This document shows positions 53,029 to 64,000 of a DNA stretch of 64,000 nt, one piece after another (within the stretch, counting starts at the first letter, position 1; each line of letters starts with the position of its first letter). The stretch is from Pseudomonadota bacterium. Its GTDB lineage: Bacteria; Pseudomonadota; Gammaproteobacteria; Burkholderiales; Burkholderiaceae_C. The stretch spans positions 124,001 through 188,000 of the forward strand of contig JAEWIF010000026.1 of assembly GCA_023387335.1 (NCBI GenBank), given 5' to 3'. Position numbers and translations under genes: made by a program. The notes beneath the pieces were generated by a model. The model had not been told where the DNA came from and ran no database searches. It saw nothing but the letters and a program-made list of their open reading frames with translations.

Positions 53029-54108
53029 ATGAGCACTACCCGCATCCCCGTTGAAGCGATCAAGGGCCGCGGTACCGCCACGCGCCACCCGCACCGTTTC
53101 GAGCGCGACGCGCGCGAAGCCTTCGACGACGGCTGGGAGGGGGAGCCGGAGGAGGGCGCTCTCCCGCCGCAGACCGAGATCACCTGGGAAGACCCCCGCA
53201 GCGTGATCGGCGACGTCGATTCGCCCGACGTGTACTTCGAGCGCTCGCTCAACCCGTACCGCGGCTGCGAGCACGGCTGCATCTACTGCTACGCCCGCCC
53301 GACGCACAGCTATCTCAACCTCTCGCCGGGGCTGGATTTCGAGACGCGCATCGTCGCCAAGCGCGGCGTGGCCGACGTGCTGCGGCGCGAGATCTCGCGG
53401 CGCAACTACCAGCCGAAGATGATCGCGATCGGGACCGCCACCGATTGCTACCAGCCGGTGGAGCGCGAGCTGCGATTGACGCGGTCCGTGATCGAGGTGC
53501 TGAAGGAGACCGATCACGCGTTCTCGCTGGTGACCAAGTCCGCGGGCGTGGAGCGCGACCTAGACCTGATCGCGCCGATGGCCCACAGGAAGCTCGCCGC
53601 GGTGTACGTGACGATCACCACGCTCGACGCCGACCTCGCCCGCAAGCTGGAGCCGCGCGCGGCCGCGCCGCACCGGCGGCTTCGCCTGCTGCGCACCTTG
53701 TCCGAAGCGGGTGTTCCGTGCGGCGTCAGCCTGGCGCCGCAGATCCCCTTCCTCACCGACGACCTGGAGCAGGTGCTGGAAGCGGCCTGGGAGGCCGGCG
53801 CGCGGTCGGCCTTCTACCACGTGATCCGGCTGCCCTGGGAGGTGAGCCCGCTGTTCCGGCAATGGCTGGAGACGCACTACCCGCAACGGGCCGAACGGGT
53901 GATGGCGCGCATCCAGGACATGCGCGGCGGCAAGGACTACGACGCCGACTTCGCCACGCGGATGAAGGGCAGCGGGCCGTGGGCCGAGCTGATCGGCCAG
54001 CGCTTCCGCAAGGCCGCGGGCCGGCTCGGGTTCAACCGCGAGCGGGTGGAGATGGACGAGTCGCTGTTCCGTCCGCCGTCGCCGGCCGGCCAGGGCCGGC
54101 TGTTCTGA
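53029..54108 (+). CDS. PA0069-family radical SAM protein (spore-photoproduct-lyase-like)
   Basis: A 359-residue radical SAM protein. The iron-sulfur motif is Cys80-x3-Cys84-x2-Cys87 in YRGCEHGCIYCYARPTHSY, as in PA0069 and close to spore photoproduct lyase. The SPL-like segments AIGTATDCYQPVERELRLTR and HVIRLPWEVSPLF follow. It probably handles DNA or nucleic acid damage, supported by the LexA box placed directly before its start. ATG 53029 lacks a good ribosome site (only AGG is near). The reading frame is intact and monocistronic, with cydAB regulation diverging from the same gap. Confidence 0.85.
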   Translation: MSTTRIPVEAIKGRGTATRHPHRFERDAREAFDDGWEGEPEEGALPPQTEITWEDPRSVIGDVDSPDVYFERSLNPYRGCEHGCIYCYARPTHSYLNLSPGLDFETRIVAKRGVADVLRREISRRNYQPKMIAIGTATDCYQPVERELRLTRSVIEVLKETDHAFSLVTKSAGVERDLDLIAPMAHRKLAAVYVTITTLDADLARKLEPRAAAPHRRLRLLRTLSEAGVPCGVSLAPQIPFLTDDLEQVLEAAWEAGARSAFYHVIRLPWEVSPLFRQWLETHYPQRAERVMARIQDMRGGKDYDADFATRMKGSGPWAELIGQRFRKAAGRLGFNRERVEMDESLFRPPSPAGQGRLF

Positions 54109-54117
54109 GCGAAGGGA

Positions 54118-54684
54118 TCAGGCGGTGGCCGCCCGGGCCAGCAGCGCGAAGCCGACCGAGGCCACGAAGAACCAGAGGAAGACGCCCAGCAGGTTGGACC
54201 GCAGCTGGGCGGGACCGGACAGGCGGCGCAGCTGCGTGTTCCACAGCCACAGCACGGGCAGGGCGCCCAGCAGCACCAGCAGCGTGGGCACCTGCCAGCG
54301 GAAGAGAGAGGCCCAGGCGGGGAGCAGGGCGGAGATGCGGGTGCTGTCGTCCACCAGGGCGCTGGGCGGGATCGACTGGGTCCAGACGCCGCCCGACAGC
54401 AGCGCGCAGCCCAGCAGCGCGAAGGTGGCGGCCGGCTTGAAGGTGCGGCGCCAGCCGAAGATGCTCAGGAAGAAGCCGACCGCGCCGGCGATGCCGACGG
54501 CGGCGGCCACGCCCGCGAGCAGCGGACCGGCGCCGGCCAGCCCCTGCCACAGCCATGGGTTGCAGGCGATGCCGGTCCAGGCGCCGACGGCGGCCACCGC
54601 CCAGCCCGGGTGCAGCGCGAGGCGCGCCTCCCCCGGCGTGAGGATGGAATGGAAGCCCGTCGAGCGGAACAGCTTGAGCGACAT
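54118..54684 (-). CDS. hypothetical multi-pass membrane protein
   Basis: A 188-residue protein with about five hydrophobic segments (residues about 27-47, 52-77, 84-100, 130-147 and 165-185). The N-terminus LFRSTGFHSILTPGEARLALHPGW is reminiscent of the membrane domain of phosphoethanolamine transferases, but no catalytic sulfatase-like domain is present. The C-terminal Arg-rich LRRLSGPAQLRSN lies in a cytoplasmic loop. I do not recognise a family with confidence. A TTGACG-CGTT-CGTCAA dyad precedes the gene. It is monocistronic, ending ten bases from the radical SAM gene on the opposite strand. Confidence 0.7.
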   Translation of the reverse strand: MSLKLFRSTGFHSILTPGEARLALHPGWAVAAVGAWTGIACNPWLWQGLAGAGPLLAGVAAAVGIAGAVGFFLSIFGWRRTFKPAATFALLGCALLSGGVWTQSIPPSALVDDSTRISALLPAWASLFRWQVPTLLVLLGALPVLWLWNTQLRRLSGPAQLRSNLLGVFLWFFVASVGFALLARAATA

Positions 54685-54699
54685 CGGTTCAATTGTGGA

Positions 54700-54715
54700 T
54701 TGACGCGTTCGTCAA
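54700..54715. promoter_or_regulatory. inverted repeat upstream of the membrane-protein gene
   Basis: TTGACG-CGTT-CGTCAA, perfect 6-base arms, 16 bases from the ATG. It may act as an operator or as an mRNA hairpin before the start. Confidence 0.4.
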
Positions 54716-54752
54716 GCCAATCCAACTGTCGCGTTCCGTGGACAGGTCGTAA

Positions 54753-54809
54753 GCAAAAGTTGCGGCTTCCGGCAAGGCCGGAAGCCGCAACCCTGTCAGT
54801 CCTGACAGG
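54753..54809 (-). terminator. rho-independent terminator after dnaJ, with a second hairpin
   Basis: Minus-strand hairpin with 14-base arms (GTTGCGGCTTCCGG / CCGGAAGCCGCAAC, 54759-54791) followed by TTTTGCTTACG. Just before it lies CCTGTCAG-TC-CTGACAGG (54792-54809). The end of the grpE-dnaK-dnaJ transcript. Confidence 0.92.
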
Positions 54810-54815
54810 GGAAGG

Positions 54816-55964
54816 TCAGGCGCTGAAGAAGCCCTTGAGCTTGTCGGACCAGCTTTCCTCGCTGGGCGAGTGCTTGGCGCCGCCCTTGCGCAGGGACTCG
54901 TCCAGTTCCTTGAGCAGCTTGCGCTGGTGCTCGCTCAGCTTGACCGGCGTCTCCACGCTGATGTGGCAGTACAGGTCGCCCGGGTAGCTGGATCGCACGC
55001 CCTTGATGCCCTTGCCGCGCAGGCGGAACTGCTTGCCGGCCTGGGTGCCCTCGGGGATGTCGATGGCGGCCTTGCCCGCCAGCGTCGGCACCTCGATCTC
55101 GCCACCGAGCGCCGCGCGCGTGAACGAGATCGGCACCACGCAGTGCAGGTCGTCGCCGTCACGCTCGAAGATCGCGTGCTTCTTCAGCCGGATCTCGATG
55201 AACAGGTCGCCCGGCGGTCCGCCGTTGTGGCCCGGCTCGCCGTTGCCCGCGCTGCGGATGCGCATGCCGTCGTCGATGCCGGCGGGGATCTTCACCTCCA
55301 GCGTCTTCTGCTTCTTGACCTTGCCCTGGCCGTGGCAGGTGGGGCACGGCTCGGGAATGATCTTGCCCGCGCCGCGGCAGGTCGGGCAGGTCTGCTGCAC
55401 CGAGAAGAAGCCCTGGCGCATCTGCACCACGCCCGCGCCGTGGCAGGTGCCGCAGGCCTTGGCCTGGGTGCCCGGCTTGGCGCCGCTGCCGTGGCAGGTG
55501 TCGCACGGGTCCCAGGTCGGGATGCGGATCTGCGCTTCCTTGCCGGCCGCGGCTTCCTCCAGCGAGACCTCCATCGCGTACGACAGGTCGCTGCCGCGGA
55601 ACACCTGGCGGCCGCCGCGCGCGCCCGCGCCGCCGCGGCCCTGGCCGAAGATGTCGCCGAAGATGTCGCCGAACGCCTCGGCGAAGCCGCCGAAGCCTTC
55701 CGGCCCCGCGCCCGCTCCGCGCATGTTCGGGTCGACCCCCGCGTGGCCGTACTGGTCGTACGCCGCGCGCTTGTCGGCCTCGGAGAGCATCTCGTACGCC
55801 TCCTTGGCCTCCTTGAACTTGGCCTCCGCCTCCTTGGCCGCATCCCCCTGGTTGCGGTCGGGGTGGTACTTCATCGCGAGCTTGCGATAAGACTTCTTGA
55901 TCTCGTCCTCGGAGGCGTTCTTGGGCACTCCCAGGACGTCGTAATAGTCGCGTTTCGTGGCCAT
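54816..55964 (-). CDS. dnaJ: chaperone DnaJ
   Basis: Class I Hsp40 co-chaperone of 382 residues. The J-domain has HPD (34-36) in KYHPDRN, then the Gly/Phe-rich segment [16 protein letters not shown]. Four zinc repeats follow: [24 protein letters not shown] and CPTCHGQG. The substrate-binding C-terminus and GKGIKGVRS loop are complete. The start ATG 55964 is used, since the earlier in-frame start six codons upstream is not in family alignments. It is last in the heat-shock operon, after a hairpin that may lower its level relative to dnaK. Confidence 0.97.
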   Translation of the reverse strand: MATKRDYYDVLGVPKNASEDEIKKSYRKLAMKYHPDRNQGDAAKEAEAKFKEAKEAYEMLSEADKRAAYDQYGHAGVDPNMRGAGAGPEGFGGFAEAFGDIFGDIFGQGRGGAGARGGRQVFRGSDLSYAMEVSLEEAAAGKEAQIRIPTWDPCDTCHGSGAKPGTQAKACGTCHGAGVVQMRQGFFSVQQTCPTCRGAGKIIPEPCPTCHGQGKVKKQKTLEVKIPAGIDDGMRIRSAGNGEPGHNGGPPGDLFIEIRLKKHAIFERDGDDLHCVVPISFTRAALGGEIEVPTLAGKAAIDIPEGTQAGKQFRLRGKGIKGVRSSYPGDLYCHISVETPVKLSEHQRKLLKELDESLRKGGAKHSPSEESWSDKLKGFFSA

Positions 55965-55992
55965 CGTGTCTCGTGGTTTCAATCAGCAAGAA

Positions 55993-56021
55993 CGCCGCGT
56001 TGGCTCTCCACCAACGCGGCG
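55993..56021 (-). terminator. stem-loop between dnaK and dnaJ
   Basis: CGCCGCGTTGG / CCAACGCGGCG arms with a 7-base loop; minus-strand transcript then reads TTCTTGCTGATTG. A weak terminator or RNA stabiliser that can set the dnaK:dnaJ ratio. Confidence 0.72.
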
Positions 56022-56046
56022 CGCGTGCTCCGGCTTCGCGCCGCGA

Positions 56047-58002
<1,956 letters not shown>

Positions 58003-58058
58003 TTGTCTATCTCTCCTGTCTTTCGCCGGGGCGGCGCCCCTGATCTCTTGAAGCTAGT

Positions 58059-58067
58059 TGTGGATAA
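58059..58067 (-). promoter_or_regulatory. perfect DnaA box TTATCCACA between grpE and dnaK
   Basis: The minus strand reads TTATCCACA, the consensus DnaA 9-mer. It is the only one I noticed in the window. A functional role in dnaK control is not known to me; chance is possible. Confidence 0.4.
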
Positions 58068-58079
58068 CCCGGAATTTTT

Positions 58080-58649
58080 TCAAGCCGGCGCGGCCACGGT
58101 CACGAGCGCCGGCCGCAGCACGCGCTCGGCGATCAGGTAGCCCTTCTGCAGCACCGAGACGACGGTGTTCGCCTCCTGGCCGGTTCCGGGCACCATCGAG
58201 ATGGCCTGGTGCTGGTGCGGGTCGAACCGGGCGCCGGCGGCCGGGTTGATCTCCACGACCTTGTTGCGCTCCAGCGCGGTCTTGAGCTGGCGCAGCGTGG
58301 CCTCGGCGCCTTCGCGGATCTGCTCGGGCGTGGCGTCCTTGACGGCCAGTCCGGCCTCCAGGCTGTCGGCCACGGCCAGCAGGCTCTCGGCGAAGCTCTC
58401 GATGGCGAACTTGCGGGCCTTGGCCATCTCCTCGTCGGCGCGGCGGCGGGTGTTCTGCACCTCGGCCTGGGCGCGCATGAGCTGCTCGGTGAGCTCGGCG
58501 TTCCTGTTGCGGTGGGTCTCCAGCTCCGACAGGGAAGCGGCGAGGTCCACTTCGTTGGCGGCCTCGGCCGCCTCCTGCTCCTCTGGCGAAACGTCGGCCG
58601 GGGCCGGCGCGCCGTCCAGGGTCGGTTCGATCTTGTCGTCTGCGTTCAT
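58080..58649 (-). CDS. grpE: nucleotide exchange factor GrpE
   Basis: A 189-residue GrpE. The acidic N-terminus ([20 protein letters not shown]) precedes the long coiled coil [14 protein letters not shown]...[10 protein letters not shown], a four-helix segment, and the C-terminal beta-wing with [19 protein letters not shown] and [14 protein letters not shown]. These are the DnaK-contact parts. The ATG 58649 is chosen; an upstream open frame lacks family similarity. A sigma-32-like promoter precedes the gene, so it is the first gene of the heat-shock operon. Confidence 0.95.
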   Translation of the reverse strand: MNADDKIEPTLDGAPAPADVSPEEQEAAEAANEVDLAASLSELETHRNRNAELTEQLMRAQAEVQNTRRRADEEMAKARKFAIESFAESLLAVADSLEAGLAVKDATPEQIREGAEATLRQLKTALERNKVVEINPAAGARFDPHQHQAISMVPGTGQEANTVVSVLQKGYLIAERVLRPALVTVAAPA

Positions 58650-58700
58650 CTCGGGTTCTGGTGGAAAACGGTTCGATTGCGCGTAAAGCAGCGGTGCACC

Positions 58701-58725
58701 TTGGGGCAGGGTAGCCCTTTTCAAG
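58701..58725 (-). promoter_or_regulatory. sigma-32 heat-shock promoter of grpE-dnaK-dnaJ
   Basis: On the minus strand, CTTGAA (58725-58720) and CCCCAA (58706-58701) are separated by 13 bases. This matches the RpoH pattern CTTGAA-N13-CCCCAT closely, 52 bases before the grpE ATG. Confidence 0.8.
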
Positions 58726-58854
58726 TCGGGGAAATGGCGGAATCGGCTGAAAAAAGGCTGAGCTAGTGCTAACGGGCTACCGCGCCCAGCGCGACGGTGC
58801 GGCCGATGAGCTCGGCCCGCGGCCGTACAGTTCCGGTTTGACCAGGAGGGTGCG

Positions 58855-59238
58855 ATGGCAAGACGGCTGATCGGCTCCGGCTCGGCGTTCGAGGCCGAGA
58901 TCGGCTATTCACGCGCCGTGGTGGACGGCGAGTGGGTGTTCGTCTCGGGGACCACCGGCTTCGACTATTCGACGATGACCATCGTGGAGGACGTCGCCGG
59001 CCAGTGCGAGCAGTGCCTGGCCAACATCGCGGCGGCGCTGGCCGAGGCCGGGGCGAGCCTGGCCGACGTGGTGCGGGTGAACTACGTGCTGCCCGACCGC
59101 GCCGACTTCCCGGCCTGCTGGCCGGTGCTCAAGAAGCATTTCGGGGAGGTGCGGCCGGCCGCGATGATGATCCAGGCCGGCCTGCTCGATCCGCGGATGA
59201 AGATCGAGATCGAGGTCACGGCGCGCAGGCGCGCCTGA
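58855..59238 (+). CDS. RidA family protein
   Basis: A 127-residue trimeric Rid protein. Conserved parts are [54 protein letters not shown] and the C-terminal [22 protein letters not shown], where the carboxylate-binding Arg is expected. It belongs to a YjgF subgroup with shorter N-terminus than the copy at 15104. The AGGAGGGT site 6 bases before ATG 58855 is a strong start. It stands alone, divergent from the grpE operon. Confidence 0.87.
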   Translation: MARRLIGSGSAFEAEIGYSRAVVDGEWVFVSGTTGFDYSTMTIVEDVAGQCEQCLANIAAALAEAGASLADVVRVNYVLPDRADFPACWPVLKKHFGEVRPAAMMIQAGLLDPRMKIEIEVTARRRA

Positions 59239-59256
59239 CCTGCGCCGCGAGGCGCG

Positions 59257-59607
59257 TCAGTGCGCCTCGAGCAGCTCCACGTCGAACTTCAGCGTGGCGT
59301 TCGGCGGGATCACGCCGCCGGCGCCGCGCGCGCCGTAACCCAGCTGCGGCGGGATGATCAGCGTGCGCTTGCCGCCGACCTTCATGCCGGCCACGCCTTC
59401 GTCCCAGCCCTTGATGACCATGCCCGCGCCCAGCGAGAAGGCGAACGGGTCGTTGCGGTCCAGGCTGGAATCGAACTTGGCGCCCTGGCGGCCGTTGTCG
59501 TAGAGCCATCCGGTGTAGTGCACGTGCACGTGCTGGCCGGGCTTGGCTTCGGCGCCGGTGCCCGGCGTGGTGTCTTCGTATTGCAGGCCGGAGGGGGTGG
59601 TGATCAT
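59257..59607 (-). CDS. FKBP-type peptidyl-prolyl isomerase
   Basis: A 116-residue single-domain FKBP without signal peptide, so cytoplasmic. The active-site ring is present in [47 protein letters not shown] and [17 protein letters not shown]. It speeds prolyl isomerisation during folding and may associate with chaperones. It lies 13 bases downstream of the fumarylacetoacetase-like gene on the same strand, and 18 bases from the convergent RidA gene. No terminator is visible between them. Confidence 0.93.
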   Translation of the reverse strand: MITTPSGLQYEDTTPGTGAEAKPGQHVHVHYTGWLYDNGRQGAKFDSSLDRNDPFAFSLGAGMVIKGWDEGVAGMKVGGKRTLIIPPQLGYGARGAGGVIPPNATLKFDVELLEAH

Positions 59608-59620
59608 GTTCGTGGGTCCT

Positions 59621-60817
59621 TCAGTTGGCGACGGGAGCCAGCAGGCCCCGCCGGGCCAGGTCCCGCATCAGCGCGCCGGTGCCGTAGGTCCAGGGCGGGA
59701 TGCGGTCGCTGGTGTTGACGCGATTGGCGAGTGTACCGAGGGTGGGTGTGCGCACCGTGACGACGTCGCCCACCTCATGCGTGAAGCCCAGGCCCGGGCC
59801 GTGACGGTCCTGCGTCGGCGCGAACATGGTGCCGAGGAACAGCACGAAGCCGTCGGGGTACTGGTGGTTGCTGCCGATCGCCTGCGCCACCAGGTCCAGC
59901 GGATCGCGGCTGATCTTCGCGAGAGAACTCGAGCCCTTCATCACGAAGCCGCCGCTTCCCCGCACTTCCATTTCCAGCTCGCAGCGGCGCAGCGCATCGA
60001 TGCCGAAGTGGTCGTCGAAGAGCCGGATGAAAGGGCCGATCGCGCAGCTGCCGTTGTTGTCCTTGGCCTTGCCCAGGAGCAGCGCGCTGCGGCCCTCGAA
60101 GTCGCGCAGGTTGACGTCGTTGCCCAGCGACGCGCCCTTCACCTGGCCGCGGCTGTCGACCGCCAGCACCACCTCGGGCTCGGGGTTGTTCCATTCGCTG
60201 CGCGGATGCAGGCCGACCTCGGCGCCGGTGCCCACCGCGCTCATGGGCTGCGACTTGGTGAACACCTCGGCGTCGGGGCCGATGCCCACTTCCAGGTACT
60301 GCGACCACAGGCCCTGCCCGATCAGCACGTCCTTCAAACGCAGCGCCTCGGGCGAGCCGGGCTTCACGGCCGCGAGGTTCTCGCCGATGACGGCCACGAC
60401 CGCGGCGCGCACGCTCTCGGCGCGCGAAGCGTCGCCGCGCGCCTGTTCCTCGATCACGCGTTCCAGCATCGACGACACGAAGGTGACGCCCGCCGCCTTG
60501 ATCGCCTGCAGGTCGCAGGGCGCCAGCAACCAGGGCAGCGCGGGATCGCGCGCGTCCCATGCGCTGTTGGCGAGCACGGCGTCCGTCGCGGCCACGCGCG
60601 GCGCGTGGAAGGCGCGCACGGCCGCGGCCGGGTCGGGCAATTCGAGCAGCTCGCTCATGGTCGGCGCCAGGCGCGAGAGATCGGACACGCCCTCGGGCGT
60701 GATGCGCACCAGCACGGCGCCCTGGCCCTGGATCCAGGCGCGGCCCACCAGCGTGGCCTGCGCGGCGTCGTTCGGAAGCGCGGCCTCGGGCCGCAAGGAG
60801 GAAGCGAGAGGGTTCAT
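59621..60817 (-). CDS. fumarylacetoacetate hydrolase family protein
   Basis: A 398-residue FAH-fold enzyme. Metal-binding and catalytic segments are [47 protein letters not shown] and [17 protein letters not shown]. The ligand Glu/Asp triad is in the first two. The family includes beta-diketone hydrolases and hydratases for sugar-acid breakdown; the long N-terminus with many charged residues and the HxlR regulator directly upstream suggest an inducible catabolic role. The start overlaps the regulator stop (ATGA). Substrate is not known. Confidence 0.88.
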   Translation of the reverse strand: MNPLASSLRPEAALPNDAAQATLVGRAWIQGQGAVLVRITPEGVSDLSRLAPTMSELLELPDPAAAVRAFHAPRVAATDAVLANSAWDARDPALPWLLAPCDLQAIKAAGVTFVSSMLERVIEEQARGDASRAESVRAAVVAVIGENLAAVKPGSPEALRLKDVLIGQGLWSQYLEVGIGPDAEVFTKSQPMSAVGTGAEVGLHPRSEWNNPEPEVVLAVDSRGQVKGASLGNDVNLRDFEGRSALLLGKAKDNNGSCAIGPFIRLFDDHFGIDALRRCELEMEVRGSGGFVMKGSSSLAKISRDPLDLVAQAIGSNHQYPDGFVLFLGTMFAPTQDRHGPGLGFTHEVGDVVTVRTPTLGTLANRVNTSDRIPPWTYGTGALMRDLARRGLLAPVAN

Positions 60818-61131
60818 GGCGAGGTCTTCTTGCGGCCCTGGCCCGCCACCCACTTGGCGGCGAAGGCCGGGAGGTCCGAGAGGCGCTTGAGCAGGTCGGC
60901 GCCCGCGGGCGTGACGCAGTAGCCGTCGGGCCCGTGGCCGATGAGGCCGGCTTCGCGCATCTCCTTGATGCGGGTGTTGAGCGTGTTCGGGGTGATTCCG
61001 CCCACGCTGTCCTGCAGCAGGCGGAAGGTCTGCGGATGTCCATCGCGCAGCGCCCACAGCACGCGGATGGCGTACCGGGCTTCCAGCAGCGCCAGCAGCT
61101 GGGAAATGGCGACGTTGTCCTTGGAACTCAT
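60814..61131 (-). CDS. HxlR-type winged-helix regulator
   Basis: A 105-residue single-domain winged helix. The helix-turn-helix shows YAIRVLWALRDGHPQTFRLL, GGITPNTLNTRIKEMREAGLI, then the wing GHGPDGYCVTPAGADLL. It fits HxlR-family regulators that sense small electrophiles or act on linked genes. It is translated together with the FAH-family gene (ATGA), so it probably controls that operon. The promoter upstream contains a palindrome placed exactly between -35 and -10. Confidence 0.82.
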   Translation of the reverse strand: MSSKDNVAISQLLALLEARYAIRVLWALRDGHPQTFRLLQDSVGGITPNTLNTRIKEMREAGLIGHGPDGYCVTPAGADLLKRLSDLPAFAAKWVAGQGRKKTSP

Positions 61132-61182
61132 GCTTTGTTGTTATCCCCCTGGTGGCGCCGTGGCCCGGCGCGCGGGAGGGGC

Positions 61183-61211
61183 AGTGTACGCACGCTGCGC
61201 TACACAAACAA
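61183..61211 (-). promoter_or_regulatory. HxlR-FAH promoter with an operator between -35 and -10
   Basis: Minus-strand -35 TTGTTT (61211-61206) and -10 TACACT (61188-61183) with a 17-base spacer. The spacer and -10 are covered by GTGTACGCA / TGCGCTACAC arms (61184-61205). The dimeric regulator could occlude RNA polymerase. Confidence 0.65.
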
Positions 61212-61263
61212 TAGCGGGCAAACACCCGTGGCTGCGCAGGCTCAACCCTGCGGCCGGATGCTG

Positions 61264-61554
61264 CTAGACCGTCGGCAGGTGCGCCAGCCGTTCGCGCAGC
61301 GGCTGGCCCGACGGTTCCGAATCGGCTTCGAGGCCTTCCGGACAGGCCTTCATCTTGAAGTAGCTGCCGGTGCGGCCTTCGTCCACGTAAACGCGTACTT
61401 CGGTTTCATCGCAGGCCTGGGCCGCATTCACCACGGGGACGAGTTCGGATTCGCCATGCTCGATGGCGTCGTCCCGGACGCGGACCGGGTACCACTGCAC
61501 GTGCGAGATGCGGCCTTGCGGCGACCAGCGAACGCCTTCGATCACGTAGTACAT
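61264..61554 (-). CDS. conserved hypothetical protein, 96 aa
   Basis: A soluble small protein starting MYYVIEGVRWSPQGRISHVQ and ending in DRTGSYFKMKACPEG-like sequence (here EGRTGSYFKMKACPEG). The beta-rich pattern and the even spacing of aromatic residues suggest a compact beta fold. I do not recognise the family with certainty; it may be DUF3892-like. The ATG at 61554 is sound. It is not linked by overlap to the HxlR gene 132 bases away, which reads the same strand. No signal peptide or metal motif is seen. Confidence 0.65.
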   Translation of the reverse strand: MYYVIEGVRWSPQGRISHVQWYPVRVRDDAIEHGESELVPVVNAAQACDETEVRVYVDEGRTGSYFKMKACPEGLEADSEPSGQPLRERLAHLPTV

Positions 61555-61633
61555 GCCGCAAGCCTCGCACGGACGCGGGCGTCGTGGCGGACCTTCAGGG
61601 CGGATTGCGGCGTAAGGATCGGCCGACAGCGGC

Positions 61634-61876
61634 TCAGGGGCCGCCGCGCTCGCGTATGGCGTCGCACAGCGCGTGGAAGCTCTGCGCCACCGCGATGCGG
61701 GACTTCTCGGCGGCTTCCATCTCGGGGTAGGGCAGCGGTCCCTGGTTCTGGAAGTAGCGCGTGAGCGACTCTTCGAGCACCTTGGCGTGCGGTTCGAAGT
61801 CGACGCGCGACTGCAGCCAGGCCTGCATCGCCTGGCGGATGCGCTGGTCGGCGGGCGTCGTGGGACTGCGGGGCAC
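61634..61876 (-). CDS. hypothetical protein, 80 aa
   Basis: A small helical protein with GTG start at 61876 (no good ribosome site) and an internal ATG at about codon 17 as an alternative. Segments QAMQAWLQSRVDFEPHAKVLE and SRIAVAQSFHALCDAIRERG form two amphipathic helices. It has no signal or membrane segment. I do not recognise the family. It lies between two other small genes on the same strand, without a clear promoter. Confidence 0.5.
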   Translation of the reverse strand: MPRSPTTPADQRIRQAMQAWLQSRVDFEPHAKVLEESLTRYFQNQGPLPYPEMEAAEKSRIAVAQSFHALCDAIRERGGP

Positions 61877-61938
61877 GTCGGGACTGCGTGGCTTGGGACC
61901 GGTTCATTCTAGGCCCATCCGTTCGCGCGGCACTCGCG

Positions 61939-62205
61939 CTAGCCGGTGCCGCCCTCGCCGCTGGCGGCCGCATGCTCGCTGGTGAGCGTGGCCGGCCGAC
62001 GCGCATCGAACAGCCCCTGGTGCAGGTGCCTCACGAAGCGGCTGATCCACCCCTCCAGCGGATAGAACGCCGCCCCCGACGGAGCGGTGACCTGCACCAT
62101 GCCCGTGGGCAGGATCTTCGCCTCGAAGCCGCTCGGGTCGCGGCCGTTCAGGCGGACCAGGTTGCGAAGCAGGCGCGTCTCGGGCGGGCTGGGCTTGGCC
62201 ATCAT
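61939..62205 (-). CDS. hypothetical protein, 88 aa
   Basis: A small soluble protein, starting MMAKPSPPETRLLRNLVRLN (double Met; the first ATG is at 62205). The middle, ILPTGMVQVTAPSGAAFYPL, is beta-rich, while EGWISRFVRHLHQGLF is an amphipathic helix. No known family recognised. It lies 39 bases after the ABC transporter stop on the same strand, so it may be the next gene of that unit. A weak TCCAAGGAA ribosome site precedes the ATG. Confidence 0.55.
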   Translation of the reverse strand: MMAKPSPPETRLLRNLVRLNGRDPSGFEAKILPTGMVQVTAPSGAAFYPLEGWISRFVRHLHQGLFDARRPATLTSEHAAASGEGGTG

Positions 62206-62244
62206 TCCTTGGACGACAGGGGCAAGCGACGTGCCACGCTACCG

Positions 62245-64000
<1,756 letters not shown>

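Overview
The window is high-G+C DNA (around two thirds or more by eye), densely coding and without rRNA, tRNA, prophage, transposase or CRISPR. Gene content and order (dapA-bamC, parE/parC interspersed with small genes, grpE-dnaK-dnaJ, etfBA next to an acyl-CoA dehydrogenase, TRAP transporter, DUF4148 protein, split ATP-grasp/alpha-E genes) point to a betaproteobacterium of the order Burkholderiales, most likely Comamonadaceae (Ramlibacter/Variovorax-like). This is inference from protein families, not a database match. No stretch over 300 bases lacks a gene; the longest gap is the 269-base dctP-etfB region.

Layout: 1-2085 carries a ribosomal-oxygenase gene, an unrecognised gene and an Ala/Pro lipoprotein. 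2108-6298 (minus) is a tight SDR-methyltransferase-dapA-bamC-metallohydrolase unit. 6354-7687 (minus) is an MFS transporter with a coupled 39-residue peptide. 7844-15066 (plus) is parE, an acetyltransferase, a lytic transglycosylase whose signal peptide contains a REP pair, parC, a thioesterase and a TerB-like protein. 15104-21280 (minus) is one directon: four-carbon sugar-acid kinase, PdxA-like dehydrogenase, ATP-grasp/alpha-E fusion, transglutaminase, RidA-like. Then come a phospholipase-D/cardiolipin synthase, a DUF4148 protein, a giant transglutaminase-DUF2126 protein, comEC, a second ATP-grasp plus alpha-E pair, a TPR/glycosyltransferase and a DM13 protein. 33467-39164 (minus) is MoxR-DUF58-TgpA-MltB-HD.

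The right half holds a deacetylase and crotonase, an MscS channel, a TRAP transporter (dctPQM), etfBA with acyl-CoA dehydrogenase and nitronate monooxygenase, a GbsR-like regulator with cydAB, a LexA-box radical SAM gene, the grpE-dnaK-dnaJ heat-shock operon with a sigma-32-type promoter, RidA, FKBP, an HxlR/FAH pair, three small genes and the 3' part of an ABC exporter cut by the window end.

Most notable: (1) the amidoligase-type peptide-modification set (two permuted ATP-grasps, two alpha-E domains, three transglutaminases of two kinds, one DUF2126) spread over three loci within 22 kb; (2) a REPIN-like element exapted into a secretion signal; (3) unusually readable operators: a LexA box, a palindrome for the GbsR regulator, four inverted repeats in the dctP-etfB gap, a palindrome between the -35 and -10 of the HxlR gene, and tandem PmrA/QseB-like boxes before the DUF4148 gene.
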